Of a stretch of DNA of 12,112 nucleotides, positions 5,338-11,909 are shown in pieces (within the stretch, counting starts at the first letter, position 1; every line of letters begins with the position of its first letter). The DNA is taken from positions 1 through 12,112 of the forward strand of contig DATGGU010000148.1 in the NCBI GenBank assembly GCA_035308365.1. The letters are read 5' to 3'. The position numbers and the translations under genes were made by a program. Below the pieces are notes generated by a model, which did no database searches, was not told where the DNA came from, and was given only the letters and a program-made list of their open reading frames with translations. The DNA is from PALSA-505 sp035308365. Its GTDB lineage: Bacteria; Actinomycetota; Actinomycetes; Streptosporangiales; Streptosporangiaceae.

Positions 5338-7195
5338 GGTCGATCACATCCTGGATCACGCTGGCCAGATCGGCCGCCTGGAACGGCAGGCCGCGCACCC
5401 GGTTGTAGGAGATGACGTCTACCAGGAATCTGCCGCGAAGCAGCAGCGCGAGCTGGCCAAGGTTGATTTCGGGTACGAGCACCCTGTCGTAGCGGCGGAG
5501 CAGGTCGCCGAGGTTGGACGGGAACGGGTTGAGGTGCCGCAGGTGCGCTTGGGCCACCCTCCCGCCGCTGCGCCGTACCTGGCGGACCGCGGCACCGATG
5601 GACCCGAACGTGGAACCCCAGCCGAGCACGAGAACCTTGGCATCCCCGTCCGGGTCGTCCACGGTCAGCGGCGGGATGCCGGCGGCTATCCCGTCCACCT
5701 TGGCCTGGCGCAGCCGGACCATCCGGTCGTGGTTGTCGGGGTCGTAGGAAATCGTCCCGGTAACGTCGGCCTTCTCGATGCCGCCGATCCGGTGCTCAAG
5801 GCCCCGCGTACCGGGCACGGCCCATGGCCTGGCCAGGGTAACGGGGTCCCGCGCGAACGGCTCGAACTCAACCGTCCCGGTTGAATCAGCATCGTCAAAT
5901 TTCATAAAAGAAAATTCGCCGGCGATGTCGGGAAGCGTGGCCACATCGGGCAACCGCCATGGTTCGGAGCCATTCGCCAGATAGCCATCGGACAGCAGAA
6001 CGACGGGAGTGCGGTATTTGACGGCGATTCTGGCGGCCTCGATCGCGGTGGCGAAACAATCCGATGGGCTGGCCGGGGCGACAATCGGGACCGGTGATTC
6101 GCCGTTGCGGCCGAACATCGCCATGAGCAGGTCGGCCTGCTCGGTCTTGGTCGGCATTCCGGTGGACGGGCCGGCCCGCTGGATGTCGCAGACAATGAGC
6201 GGCAGCTCGACAGAGACGGCCAGGCCCACCGTCTCCGCTTTCAGGATCATGCCGGGGCCCGAGGTGGTGGTCACTGCGAGCGAGCCGCCGAACGCGGCGC
6301 CGAGAGCCGCGCCGACCCCGGCGATCTCGTCCTCGGCCTGGAAGGTCCGCACGCCGAACCGCTTGTGCTTGGACAGTTCGTGCAGGATGTCCGAGGCCGG
6401 GGTGATTGGATACGAGCCGAGGAACAGCGGCAGGCCGGACAGCTTGGAGGCCGCGATCAGGCCGTAGGACAGCGCGGTGTTGCCGGTGATGTTCCGGTAG
6501 GTGCCGGGCTCCAGGGCGGCCGGCTTGACCTCGTACCTGACCGAGAACGACTCGGTGGTCTCGCCGAAGTTCCAGCCGGCCTGGAAGGCGGCGATGTTGG
6601 CCTTCATGATTTCCGGCTTGGCGGCGAACTTGGCCTCGAGGAACTTCAGCGTGCCGTCGGCCGGGCGATCGTAGAGCCAGGAGAGCAGGCCGAGCGCGAA
6701 CATGTTCTTCGCCCGTTCGGCTTCTTTTCTGGTGATCTCGAATTCGTCCAGGGCACGCACGGTCATCGAGGTGAGCGGTATGGCATGCACCTGGTAAGCA
6801 TCGAGCGAGCCGTCCTCGAGCGGGCTGGTCTCGTAGCCCACCCTGGTCAGGTTGCGCTTGGTGAACTCGTCGGTATTGACGATCAGGTCGCCGCCGCGCG
6901 GCAGGTCGGCCAGATTCGCCTTGAGCGCCGCCGGGTTCATGGCCACCAGCACGTCGGGCGCGTCGCCCGGCGTCAGGATGTCATGATCGGCGAAGTGCAA
7001 CTGGAAGCTGGACACCCCCGGCAGGGTGCCAGCCGGCGCTCTGATCTCGGCCGGGAAGTTCGGCAGGGTTGACAGGTCATTGCCAAAAGTGGCCGTTTCC
7101 TGGGTAAACCTGTCTCCGGTGAGCTGCATGCCGTCGCCGGAGTCGCCTGCGAAGCGGATGATGACACGATCAAGCTGCTGGACCTGCTTGGTCAC
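5330..7195 (-). CDS. korA: 2-oxoacid (2-oxoglutarate):ferredoxin oxidoreductase, fused gamma-alpha subunit
   Basis: 621 residues, the size of the fused form. The gamma domain comes first: IRFAGDSGDGMQLTGDRFT (13-31), then DVLVAMNPAAL (81-91). The alpha (pyrimidine-binding) domain follows with YPITPASD (262-269), FQAEDEIAGVGAALGAAFGG (285-304), TSGPGM (311-316) and the CoA-side segment QRAGPSTGMPTKTEQADL (339-356). A C-terminal domain holds LGWGSTFGSI and VPEINLGQL. The GTG at 7195 is chosen because the protein family begins here. A GGAGGAGG Shine-Dalgarno sequence ends 10 nt upstream and sits within a possible small hairpin. It is first in the operon, overlapping korB by 8 nt. KorAB can replace or supplement the 2-oxoglutarate dehydrogenase complex and feeds electrons to ferredoxin. 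Family and subunit are firm; substrate is inferred. Confidence 0.95.
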   Translation of the reverse strand: MTKQVQQLDRVIIRFAGDSGDGMQLTGDRFTQETATFGNDLSTLPNFPAEIRAPAGTLPGVSSFQLHFADHDILTPGDAPDVLVAMNPAALKANLADLPRGGDLIVNTDEFTKRNLTRVGYETSPLEDGSLDAYQVHAIPLTSMTVRALDEFEITRKEAERAKNMFALGLLSWLYDRPADGTLKFLEAKFAAKPEIMKANIAAFQAGWNFGETTESFSVRYEVKPAALEPGTYRNITGNTALSYGLIAASKLSGLPLFLGSYPITPASDILHELSKHKRFGVRTFQAEDEIAGVGAALGAAFGGSLAVTTTSGPGMILKAETVGLAVSVELPLIVCDIQRAGPSTGMPTKTEQADLLMAMFGRNGESPVPIVAPASPSDCFATAIEAARIAVKYRTPVVLLSDGYLANGSEPWRLPDVATLPDIAGEFSFMKFDDADSTGTVEFEPFARDPVTLARPWAVPGTRGLEHRIGGIEKADVTGTISYDPDNHDRMVRLRQAKVDGIAAGIPPLTVDDPDGDAKVLVLGWGSTFGSIGAAVRQVRRSGGRVAQAHLRHLNPFPSNLGDLLRRYDRVLVPEINLGQLALLLRGRFLVDVISYNRVRGLPFQAADLASVIQDVIDHV

Positions 7196-7199
7196 AGTT

Positions 7200-7213
7200 G
7201 GAGGACCTCCTCC
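7200..7213 (-). promoter_or_regulatory. korA Shine-Dalgarno sequence inside a small hairpin
   Basis: In the mRNA, GGAGG (7213-7209) can pair with CCUCC (7204-7200) across an AGGU tetraloop. The stem buries the strongest Shine-Dalgarno core, and only 4 nt separate it from the GTG. A hairpin here would lower korA initiation unless opened, while the loop still shows AGG. Whether it regulates anything is inference. Confidence 0.4.
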
Positions 7214-7348
7214 ACACGCCGCGGCCGACCGCCAGCGACGGCGTTCCCCTTTGAGCCCTGTCCCGGGGCCGGGGCGTGAGTTAGGGTTACCGTCATGCTA
7301 CTTGGGCAGATGCCCCGGACGGCCCGCGTCTCAGCCTCTGGGCACGGC

Positions 7349-7374
7349 TGTGATGAATCTCTCACAATGAATCT
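7349..7374. promoter_or_regulatory. Inverted and direct repeats in the korA-htpX divergent region
   Basis: The 398-bp gap between korA and htpX holds no convincing gene and must carry both promoters. TGTGA (7349-7353) and TCACA (7362-7366) form an inverted repeat with an 8-nt spacer, 154 nt upstream of the korA start. An 8-nt direct repeat ATGAATCT occurs at 7353-7360 and 7367-7374. CRP-family sites have the same half-sites but a 6-nt spacer, so this is not a standard CRP box. A second, imperfect inverted repeat (CGCGAA at 7457-7462, TTCGCG at 7483-7488) lies nearer htpX. No -35/-10 pair could be fixed. Confidence 0.3.
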
Positions 7375-7593
7375 GCCACGTCTTGCTAGCCGACGGCAGT
7401 TCCCGCACAATTTTATGACAGATCTGCGCTGAAGTCTGCCTTCCTGTGTAACAAGACGCGAACGGCTTACCAGCGGTTCACATTCGCGGGCAGATTGCGC
7501 AGACCCGGCTGCGGACGCGGCGGGAACGCCGGTCGTGCCCGGAGCCGTTGAACAGGTGGCCAGGCTTGGCAACGGGCGAGGGAGGGACGTCAC

Positions 7594-8439
7594 GTGCACG
7601 GCAGCGTGCTGCGAACCGCGATCCTCATCGCCGTGCTCTCCAGCCTCATTCTGGCGATAGGTGCGGCGGCCGACGGCGGCGATGGCCTCATGGCCGCCGT
7701 GGTGATCGCGATTGCGGTGAACGGCACCGCCTACTTCCTGAGCGACAAAATCGCGCTGTCCGCGATGCGGGCGCGGCCGGTGAGCGAATGGGAGTACCCG
7801 CAGCTCTACCGCCTGGTACGCGAGCTCAGCACGATGGCCCGCACGCCGGTGCCCCAGTTGTACGTCTCGCCGGCCCCGCAGCCCAACGCCTTCGCGACCG
7901 GCCGCAGCCGCCGCCGGGCGGCGATCTGCTGCACCGAGGGCATCCTCGCCACCCTTGACGTCGATGAGCTGCGCGCGGTGCTCGGTCATGAGCTGTCGCA
8001 CATCCACAACCGGGACATCCTGGTCTCATCGGTGGCCGCGGGCATGGCCACCGTGATCACCTTCCTGGCCAGCTTCGCCTGGCTGCTCCCGTTCGGCAGG
8101 GGCGGCGGGCGGGCGCTCAAGCTGCTGCTGATGATGGTGCTCGGCCCGGTGGCGGCGCTGGTTATCCAGCTGGCGATAGCCCGCACCCGGGAGTACCAGG
8201 CAGATTCCGCGGCGGTGTTGCTGACCGGGGATCCTTTGGCGCTGGCGCGAGCCCTGCGGAAAATAGAACTGGGCACGACGGCCCGGCCGCTGGCGGCCAC
8301 CGGGTCGCTGGCCGCGGCCGGGCATTTGATGATCGTCGGGCCGTTCCGGTCCACCGGGCTCGGGCGGCTATTCTCGACGCACCCGCAGGTGGCGGAGCGG
8401 GTGCGGCGGCTGGAGTCGCTGGCCGGCTGCCCGCGCTGA
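7594..8439 (+). CDS. htpX: HtpX-like membrane zinc metalloprotease (M48 family)
   Basis: 281 residues, normal for HtpX. The GTG at 7594 follows a clear GGAGGG ribosome binding site about 7 nt upstream. Two hydrophobic segments at about 8-25 and 33-49 anchor the N-terminus. The zinc-binding helix is GHELSHIHNRD with H132, E133 and H136. The third zinc ligand is E200 in REYQADSAA. Two further membrane segments are near 145-166 and 175-195. The segment PQLYVSPAPQPNAFATGR (87-104) is also characteristic. HtpX proteases cleave misfolded membrane proteins at the cytoplasmic face and act in membrane quality control. Here it is divergent from korAB and convergent with yajQ, with no operon partner. 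A close M48 paralogue cannot be excluded, but all catalytic residues are present. Confidence 0.93.
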   Translation: MHGSVLRTAILIAVLSSLILAIGAAADGGDGLMAAVVIAIAVNGTAYFLSDKIALSAMRARPVSEWEYPQLYRLVRELSTMARTPVPQLYVSPAPQPNAFATGRSRRRAAICCTEGILATLDVDELRAVLGHELSHIHNRDILVSSVAAGMATVITFLASFAWLLPFGRGGGRALKLLLMMVLGPVAALVIQLAIARTREYQADSAAVLLTGDPLALARALRKIELGTTARPLAATGSLAAAGHLMIVGPFRSTGLGRLFSTHPQVAERVRRLESLAGCPR

Positions 8440-8451
8440 CCACTTGGGCTG

Positions 8452-8498
8452 CTTCGCCCTATCCCGGCTACCGGTAGTTGACAAACTGCAGGGCGAAG
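8452..8498. terminator. Inverted repeat at the htpX/yajQ convergence, possible two-way terminator
   Basis: CTTCGCCCT (8452-8460) and AGGGCGAAG (8490-8498) are perfect 9-nt complements flanking a 29-nt spacer that itself contains the 10-nt palindrome CTACCGGTAG (8468-8477). One arm lies in the short gap after htpX, the other inside the end of yajQ. The position suits a shared terminator for the converging genes. The long spacer makes it only a candidate. Confidence 0.3.
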
Positions 8499-8959
8499 TC
8501 GAAATCCTTGCCTTTCAGCAGGGCTATAACGGCCTGCAGATCATCCTTCTTCTTGGAAGAAACGCGGAGTTCCTCACCCTGGATCTGGGCGCGGACACCG
8601 CTCGGGCCCTCGTCGCGGATGATCTTCGAGATCTTCTTCGCATTCTCCTGGGAGAGGCCCTCTTTAAGATTCACCGCCAGGCGATACTCTTTGCCGGAGA
8701 GCTTAGGCTCGGCGGGATCCAAAATCTTGAGCGAGACCTTGCGCTTGACCAGCTTATCCTTGAAAACATCGAGGACAGCCTTGGCGCGTTCCTCGCTGTT
8801 CGCACGGATCTCCACGTCATGCTGGCCTGCCCAGGCGATGGAGGCGCCGACTCCGCGAAAATCGAAGCGGGTGCCGATCTCCTTGGCCGCCTGCTGCAGC
8901 GCGTTGTCGACCTCCTGACGGTCGATCTTGCTCACGATGTCGAAGGATGAGTCGGCCAT
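8468..8959 (-). CDS. yajQ: YajQ family nucleotide-binding protein (DUF520)
   Basis: 163 residues, exactly the family size. The N-terminus MADSSFDIVSKIDRQEVDNA, then TRFDFRG (30-36), the central DPAEPKLSG and YRLAVNLKEGL segments, and the C-terminal DDLQAVIALLKGKDFDFALQFVNYR are hallmark YajQ features. The protein folds as two ferredoxin-like domains. Homologues bind nucleotides and RNA, and in Xanthomonas bind cyclic di-GMP; the role in actinomycetes is not settled. The ATG at 8959 follows an AGGGGG ribosome binding site at 6 nt. The gene is single, convergent with htpX and divergent from tRNA-Tyr. The family is certain; the ligand is not shown by the sequence. Confidence 0.96.
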   Translation of the reverse strand: MADSSFDIVSKIDRQEVDNALQQAAKEIGTRFDFRGVGASIAWAGQHDVEIRANSEERAKAVLDVFKDKLVKRKVSLKILDPAEPKLSGKEYRLAVNLKEGLSQENAKKISKIIRDEGPSGVRAQIQGEELRVSSKKKDDLQAVIALLKGKDFDFALQFVNYR

Positions 8960-9173
8960 GGGTGCCCCCTGGTGGTTTGCCTGCGATACGGGCCACCCTC
9001 GCCGCGCTTCGGAGGGCCCGGCTGGGTGCCGGGGTACAGATTAGTCGGCGTGGCGGGAGCAGGACGGGTGGCGGCGTGGGTTCCGGTACCGTTTGGTCGC
9101 GGTCGTGCCGCGGTTATGTGCGAGCCGAAGATGCCTACGGGTGGCGATTCGGCTATCCTGCACTGTGCCGTCA

Positions 9174-9208
9174 GGTACGGCGGCGCAGCCGTCCGGTAGG
9201 GCGGCGCA
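9174..9208 (+). repeat. 14-nt direct repeat just upstream of tRNA-Tyr
   Basis: GGTACGGCGGCGCA (9174-9187) and GGTAGGGCGGCGCA (9195-9208) match at 13 of 14 positions, 21 nt apart, and the second copy ends one base before the tRNA. They lie where the tRNA promoter and transcription start should be. They may reflect a local duplication or promoter elements. The rest of the 250-bp yajQ-tRNA gap shows no gene. A TAATCT that could be a -10 for yajQ is visible on the minus strand. Confidence 0.35.
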
Positions 9209-9209
9209 C

Positions 9210-9294
9210 GGCAGGTTGCCCGAGCGGCCAAAGGGAGCGGTCTGTAAAACCGTCGGCTTAGCCTACGTTGGTTCGAACCCAACACCTGCCACCA
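9210..9294 (+). tRNA. tRNA-Tyr (anticodon GTA), with encoded CCA
   Basis: All arms can be traced. The acceptor GGCAGGT (9210-9216) pairs with ACCTGCC (9284-9290). The anticodon stem GCGGT (9237-9241) pairs with ACCGT (9249-9253) around loop CTGTAAA, giving anticodon GTA at 9244-9246. A long variable arm (GGC TTA GCC) is typical of bacterial tRNA-Tyr. The T-arm GTTGG/CCAAC encloses TTCGAAC. Discriminator A9291 is followed by an encoded CCA (9292-9294). In Streptomyces coelicolor a tRNA-Tyr gene is the chromosomal attachment site of the integrative element SLP1. Confidence 0.97.
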
Positions 9295-9304
9295 CTTGCG
9301 AAAA

Positions 9305-9339
9305 CAGCCTCTGACCTGCGTGTACGCGGTCAGGGGCTG
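9305..9339 (+). terminator. Hairpin terminator of the tRNA-Tyr transcript
   Basis: CAGCCTCTGACC (9305-9316) pairs with GGTCAGGGGCTG (9328-9339): 12 bp with one G-U pair. GCG/CGC pairs inside it close a TGTA loop after a single bulged T. A short T-containing tail (ATCTTGTCT) follows. It begins 10 nt after the CCA end, so it should end the tRNA transcript. Confidence 0.8.
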
Positions 9340-9639
9340 ATCTTGTCTGGGTCCGGCGGCGTTCGGCTGGATCCGGCGCTTGGCGGGTGGTCGTGGTTGA
9401 GCGGTGGTTGAGCCGGGCACGCTCTTGCGCCGGCGCGATCCCGTCAGCGGCGATAGCGATTCGCCACGGGACAGCGCCGTCGGCCTGTGCCAGCGTCGGC
9501 CTTATCTCACCGTGCTGCGCCGGGTGAACGGGCGGGGTGACACCCGCAGGAACATCTGGCGGACTGAGTTCTGCCACGGGCCCGCGGCTTGCACGAGTCC
9601 GTCAAGGTACAAGGGCGGGGCTGTGGTATGTCGCTCGGG
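9340..9639. other. 300-bp gap without a convincing gene, with a short tandem repeat
   Basis: No open frame here has a recognisable product or a supported start. The frames that run back through the tRNA on the minus strand are artefacts. GTGGTTGAGC occurs twice in tandem (9393-9402 and 9404-9413, an 11-nt unit). A CGTCAGCGGCGATAGC 16-mer at 9442-9457 also occurs at 1259-1274 in the gap after the NodB-fold gene. No copy of the tRNA 3' end is present. The stretch may be remnant DNA at an integration boundary. Confidence 0.4.
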
Positions 9640-10838
9640 CTACCGGAGGCGGTCGCGGTTGGCGTCTGCTTCTTCGCGGACTTCGTCGGCGAACTGCGCG
9701 TCGATGCGATCGCGTTCAGCCGCCGTGGCTTCCTCGTCTTCGTCCTCCGCACTGTCGCTCAACCTGGCCTGGTCCTGGCCATCGGCGGTCAGTGCCAGTT
9801 CGTCATCGCCGGTGCCGTCTGCGCAGTTGGCGTACAGCAGCCAGCATCCGCGTAGCCCGTCGAGGAGATCCTCGAGCAGATCGGGTGCCGGGCGCGCTGG
9901 GTCCAGCGGCGTGATGCGGAACTCGGCGAGCAACCCGGCACGGATCTCCTCGGCCCGCTCACCGTATTCGCTGGCCTGTTCGTGGAGTTCGGCCAGGCGC
10001 CGGGCGAGGGCGTCTGGATCCGCGAGATGGCCTTCAGCGGCTTCCATGCCTCAGCCACCAGGCCAACGACCACCTGACGCGGACTCGTGCCATCGTTGAG
10101 ACGGCGCAGGACCAGTGTCGGGGTGTGGACCTGCAGTGCTTCCAGGTTGTCGGCCTCGATGACCACTTCCGCTGGGTCGATGCCTGCCATCGGGGCCACG
10201 ACGTCGGCAGCAGCCTGCAGCCAGTGCGCTGCGGCCACCGCCGCAGCGGTCGGATCCAGGTCGGTGAACAATTCGCCCGCTCCGAGCGGGCTTGCCCGCA
10301 ACAGGGCATCGGCAGCCTGGACCTGCACCGGGGAGGCGTCCGCACGCGACAGCAGCACCGCCTGCTGCGCCCGGCCTGACAGGTCACCGCGCTCAGCGGA
10401 CTCGATCGCGTCAAGCTCGCGCCGCGCGTCTGCGGCTACGCGTTCGGTCAGTCCCGCATCGCCGATCGCGTGCAGCGCACGCCCGACCCGGTGGGCAGAT
10501 TCCTCCACCGGGCTGTAGGACACCGACAGCAAGCCGCTCTGGGTGGGCAGGTCCGGTGTGCGGATCGCTGGCAGGACAACGCTGAACCGGGCGCGCTCCT
10601 CGGCCCGCTGCCAGGCCTGGCTATTCGGCTCCGCAGGGTCGCCGGCCGCGCTCGCCGGGCGCGTGTAGGCATTCCATAGGAACCGCGACAGGCCTGTCAG
10701 CGTGGAAGCCAGGTGCAGCGCAGCGTCGTGAGCGGCCCCTGGGGGCAGGACCGAGACCGTCTCCGCCAGATCGCCGCGCCCTGTCCCCCAACAGGCAACC
10801 AGTGCCAGTCGGCCCGGCTCATACGCATACCTCGTCAT
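9640..10838 (-). pseudogene. Frameshifted gene of unknown function (about 395 residues if restored)
   Basis: The first frame starts at the ATG at 10838 (MTRYAYEPGRLALVACWGTG...) and reads convincingly to about residue 272 (VVGLVAEAWKPLKAI). Its continuation to 9789 turns into Ser/Pro/Arg-rich shadow sequence. A second frame gives natural protein from about 10020 (ADPDALARRLAELHEQASEY...) to the TAG at 9640 and ends in a very acidic, helical tail (EDEDEEATAAERDRIDAQFA). The switch is a one-base frame change near 10020, with no classic slippery heptamer there. Either the gene is broken, the sequence has an error, or expression needs frameshifting. An ATG at 10047 could start the second part alone, but it has no good ribosome binding site. 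The product is soluble, Ala-rich and helical; the family is not recognised. No clear Shine-Dalgarno sequence precedes 10838. Confidence 0.65.
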
Positions 10839-10892
10839 GCCGCCATTGTGGCGCTCCAGGTTCCCGCGGCACGCCCGGTCAGATCAGGGCGC

Positions 10893-11372
10893 ATGGAGGT
10901 GAAGACCGGCCTCGTGCCCCACGGTGCGCAGTTGGCCGCGGAACATGCGAGCACTCGGGGGACGGCTATCCGGGCGGGAGAGCGAATTCGCCGTCCGGCG
11001 CAGACGCCGCCGAAGTCCACCCCACGCCGGACGGGCTAGCTGCATGGGCCTGACCTGGTTCTGAACGGCGAGCCGCTGACCGTGCTTGATCCCGGTTCCG
11101 GCGCGGCTTCCAGCTCATGATGGGCGGCATCGGGGACAACTACCAGCTCTACATGCTCCTGGCGGACCGGCTCGCCGCCCGCGTCCCGGGCCTGCAGCCG
11201 CCGGAACGCCACTGGGTGGCCGCCACCACCGATACGCCACCCGCCCTGCCCGCAGGCGCGGTCATTCAGCGCCGTTGCCGCCTGTTCGACGGCCACGGCT
11301 CCTACGTCTATCCCGAAGGACGCCCGGATCCTGAGTTCTGCATCCGCCGCTGGGCCGGTGCGGGTGTTCTGC
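10893..11372 (+). pseudogene. Degraded gene fragment of unknown function, several frame disruptions
   Basis: The best-preserved part reads MMGGIGDNYQLYMLLADRLA onward from 11117, then VPGLQPPERHWVAATTDTPP and FDGHGSYVYPEGRPDPEFCI to about 11352. Third-position GC near 90% supports real coding on the plus strand. Upstream, GPDLVLNGEPLTVLDPG (from about 11045) is in another frame, and HPTPDGL (about 11018-11038) in a third, so at least two shifts lie near 11042 and 11100. The start cannot be fixed; the ATG at 10893 is the earliest plausible one and the left boundary is approximate. The reading frame runs on antisense into the neighbouring acetyltransferase remnant. I do not recognise the family. 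It converges with the GNAT pseudogene. Confidence 0.5.
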
Positions 11373-11402
11373 GGAGAGGGAGGCAAGGGCGCGGGGCTGC
11401 AA

Positions 11403-11877
11403 TCATTGCAATTCCTTGTGCATGCTGATGTGCTCGATCCCGTCCTCGAAAACAGGTCCCCGTGGGCGGTGTAACCGAGTTGCCCGTAAACCGCATGCGT
11501 GCGTCTGCGCGTGCAGTTCGACGGCGGCGAGCCCGCTCTCGGCCGCCCGCTGCTCGATCGTGTGCACGGGCAGCTTGCCCAGGCCCATGCTCGGGCGGCC
11601 TTGCCGACCGCGAGAGGGGCGGGCACCCCCGTGCCCTTCGCCCCCGGCCTGGGCCGGCGCCTGGCTCAAGGCCGGGGACGGTGAGCCGCCCGACCCCGGC
11701 CAGAGCCCCGTCGAGCAGGGCAGGAAAGTGCTCGGCCGCTGGATCATGCTCATCGAATTCGAGCTCTTCTGGCGCAGGCTGCTCGGTTACGAAGACCCGG
11801 AGGCGCACCTCGAACGCGGCATCCTGGTCGGTCTCGCTCTCCGCCAGGCGGACCTCCGCACCTGCCTCAGCGCCCAT
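11403..11877 (-). pseudogene. GNAT family N-acetyltransferase, broken by several frameshifts
   Basis: The N-terminus is clean: MGAEAGAEVRLAESETDQDA from the ATG at 11877, then AFEVRLRVFVTEQPAPEELE and EHFPALLDGALAGVGRLTVP. From about 11650 coding switches frame (PLAVGKAARA), then again near 11590 (MGLGKLPVHTIEQRAAESGL, the acetyl-CoA-binding region), again near 11490 (AVYGQLGYTAHGDLF, the GNAT motif B region) and again near 11450 (FEDGIEHISMHKELQ, then the stop at 11403). Joined together these give one normal-sized, correctly ordered GNAT of about 155 residues. An intact ancestor would transfer acetyl from acetyl-CoA to a small-molecule or protein amine. Some shifts lie at G5 or T4 runs. It is 32 nt downstream of the dioxygenase gene and was probably cotranscribed. 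Decay, or clustered sequence errors, must explain it. Confidence 0.8.
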
Positions 11878-11909
11878 GCCGGGGATTGATGCACGCGCTG
11901 AGTGGCGGT

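Noticed and set aside
5243..7072. Long plus-strand frames opposite korA and korB
   Set aside because: They are antisense shadows of firmly identified proteins in GC-rich DNA and have no family motifs or ribosome binding sites.
7349..7366. Standard CRP binding site
   Set aside because: The half-sites fit but the spacer is 8 nt rather than 6, so I list it only as an unexplained inverted repeat.
7295..7432. 46-codon plus-strand frame (MLLGQMPRTARVSASGHGCD...) as a possible leader peptide
   Set aside because: It has no convincing ribosome binding site, no bias in third positions, and overlaps the likely promoter repeats.
7192..8029. Minus-strand frame of 271 codons across htpX and the divergent gap
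   Set aside because: It is antisense to the catalytic region of HtpX and shows no recognisable protein; its Arg/Pro-rich translation is typical of a shadow frame.
8932..9577. Minus-strand open frames reading through the tRNA with GVGFEPT and QVLGSNQRR-type peptides
   Set aside because: These peptides are the well-known false translation of tRNA sequence; the tRNA-Tyr fully explains them.
9990..10060. Programmed -1 frameshift signal in the unknown gene
   Set aside because: No X-XXY-YYZ slippery heptamer or clear downstream stem was found near the frame change.
11036..11626. Long minus-strand frame of 196 codons covering the plus-strand fragment and part of the GNAT
   Set aside because: Its first part is out-of-frame GNAT with one true GNAT segment, and the rest is antisense to a better coding frame.
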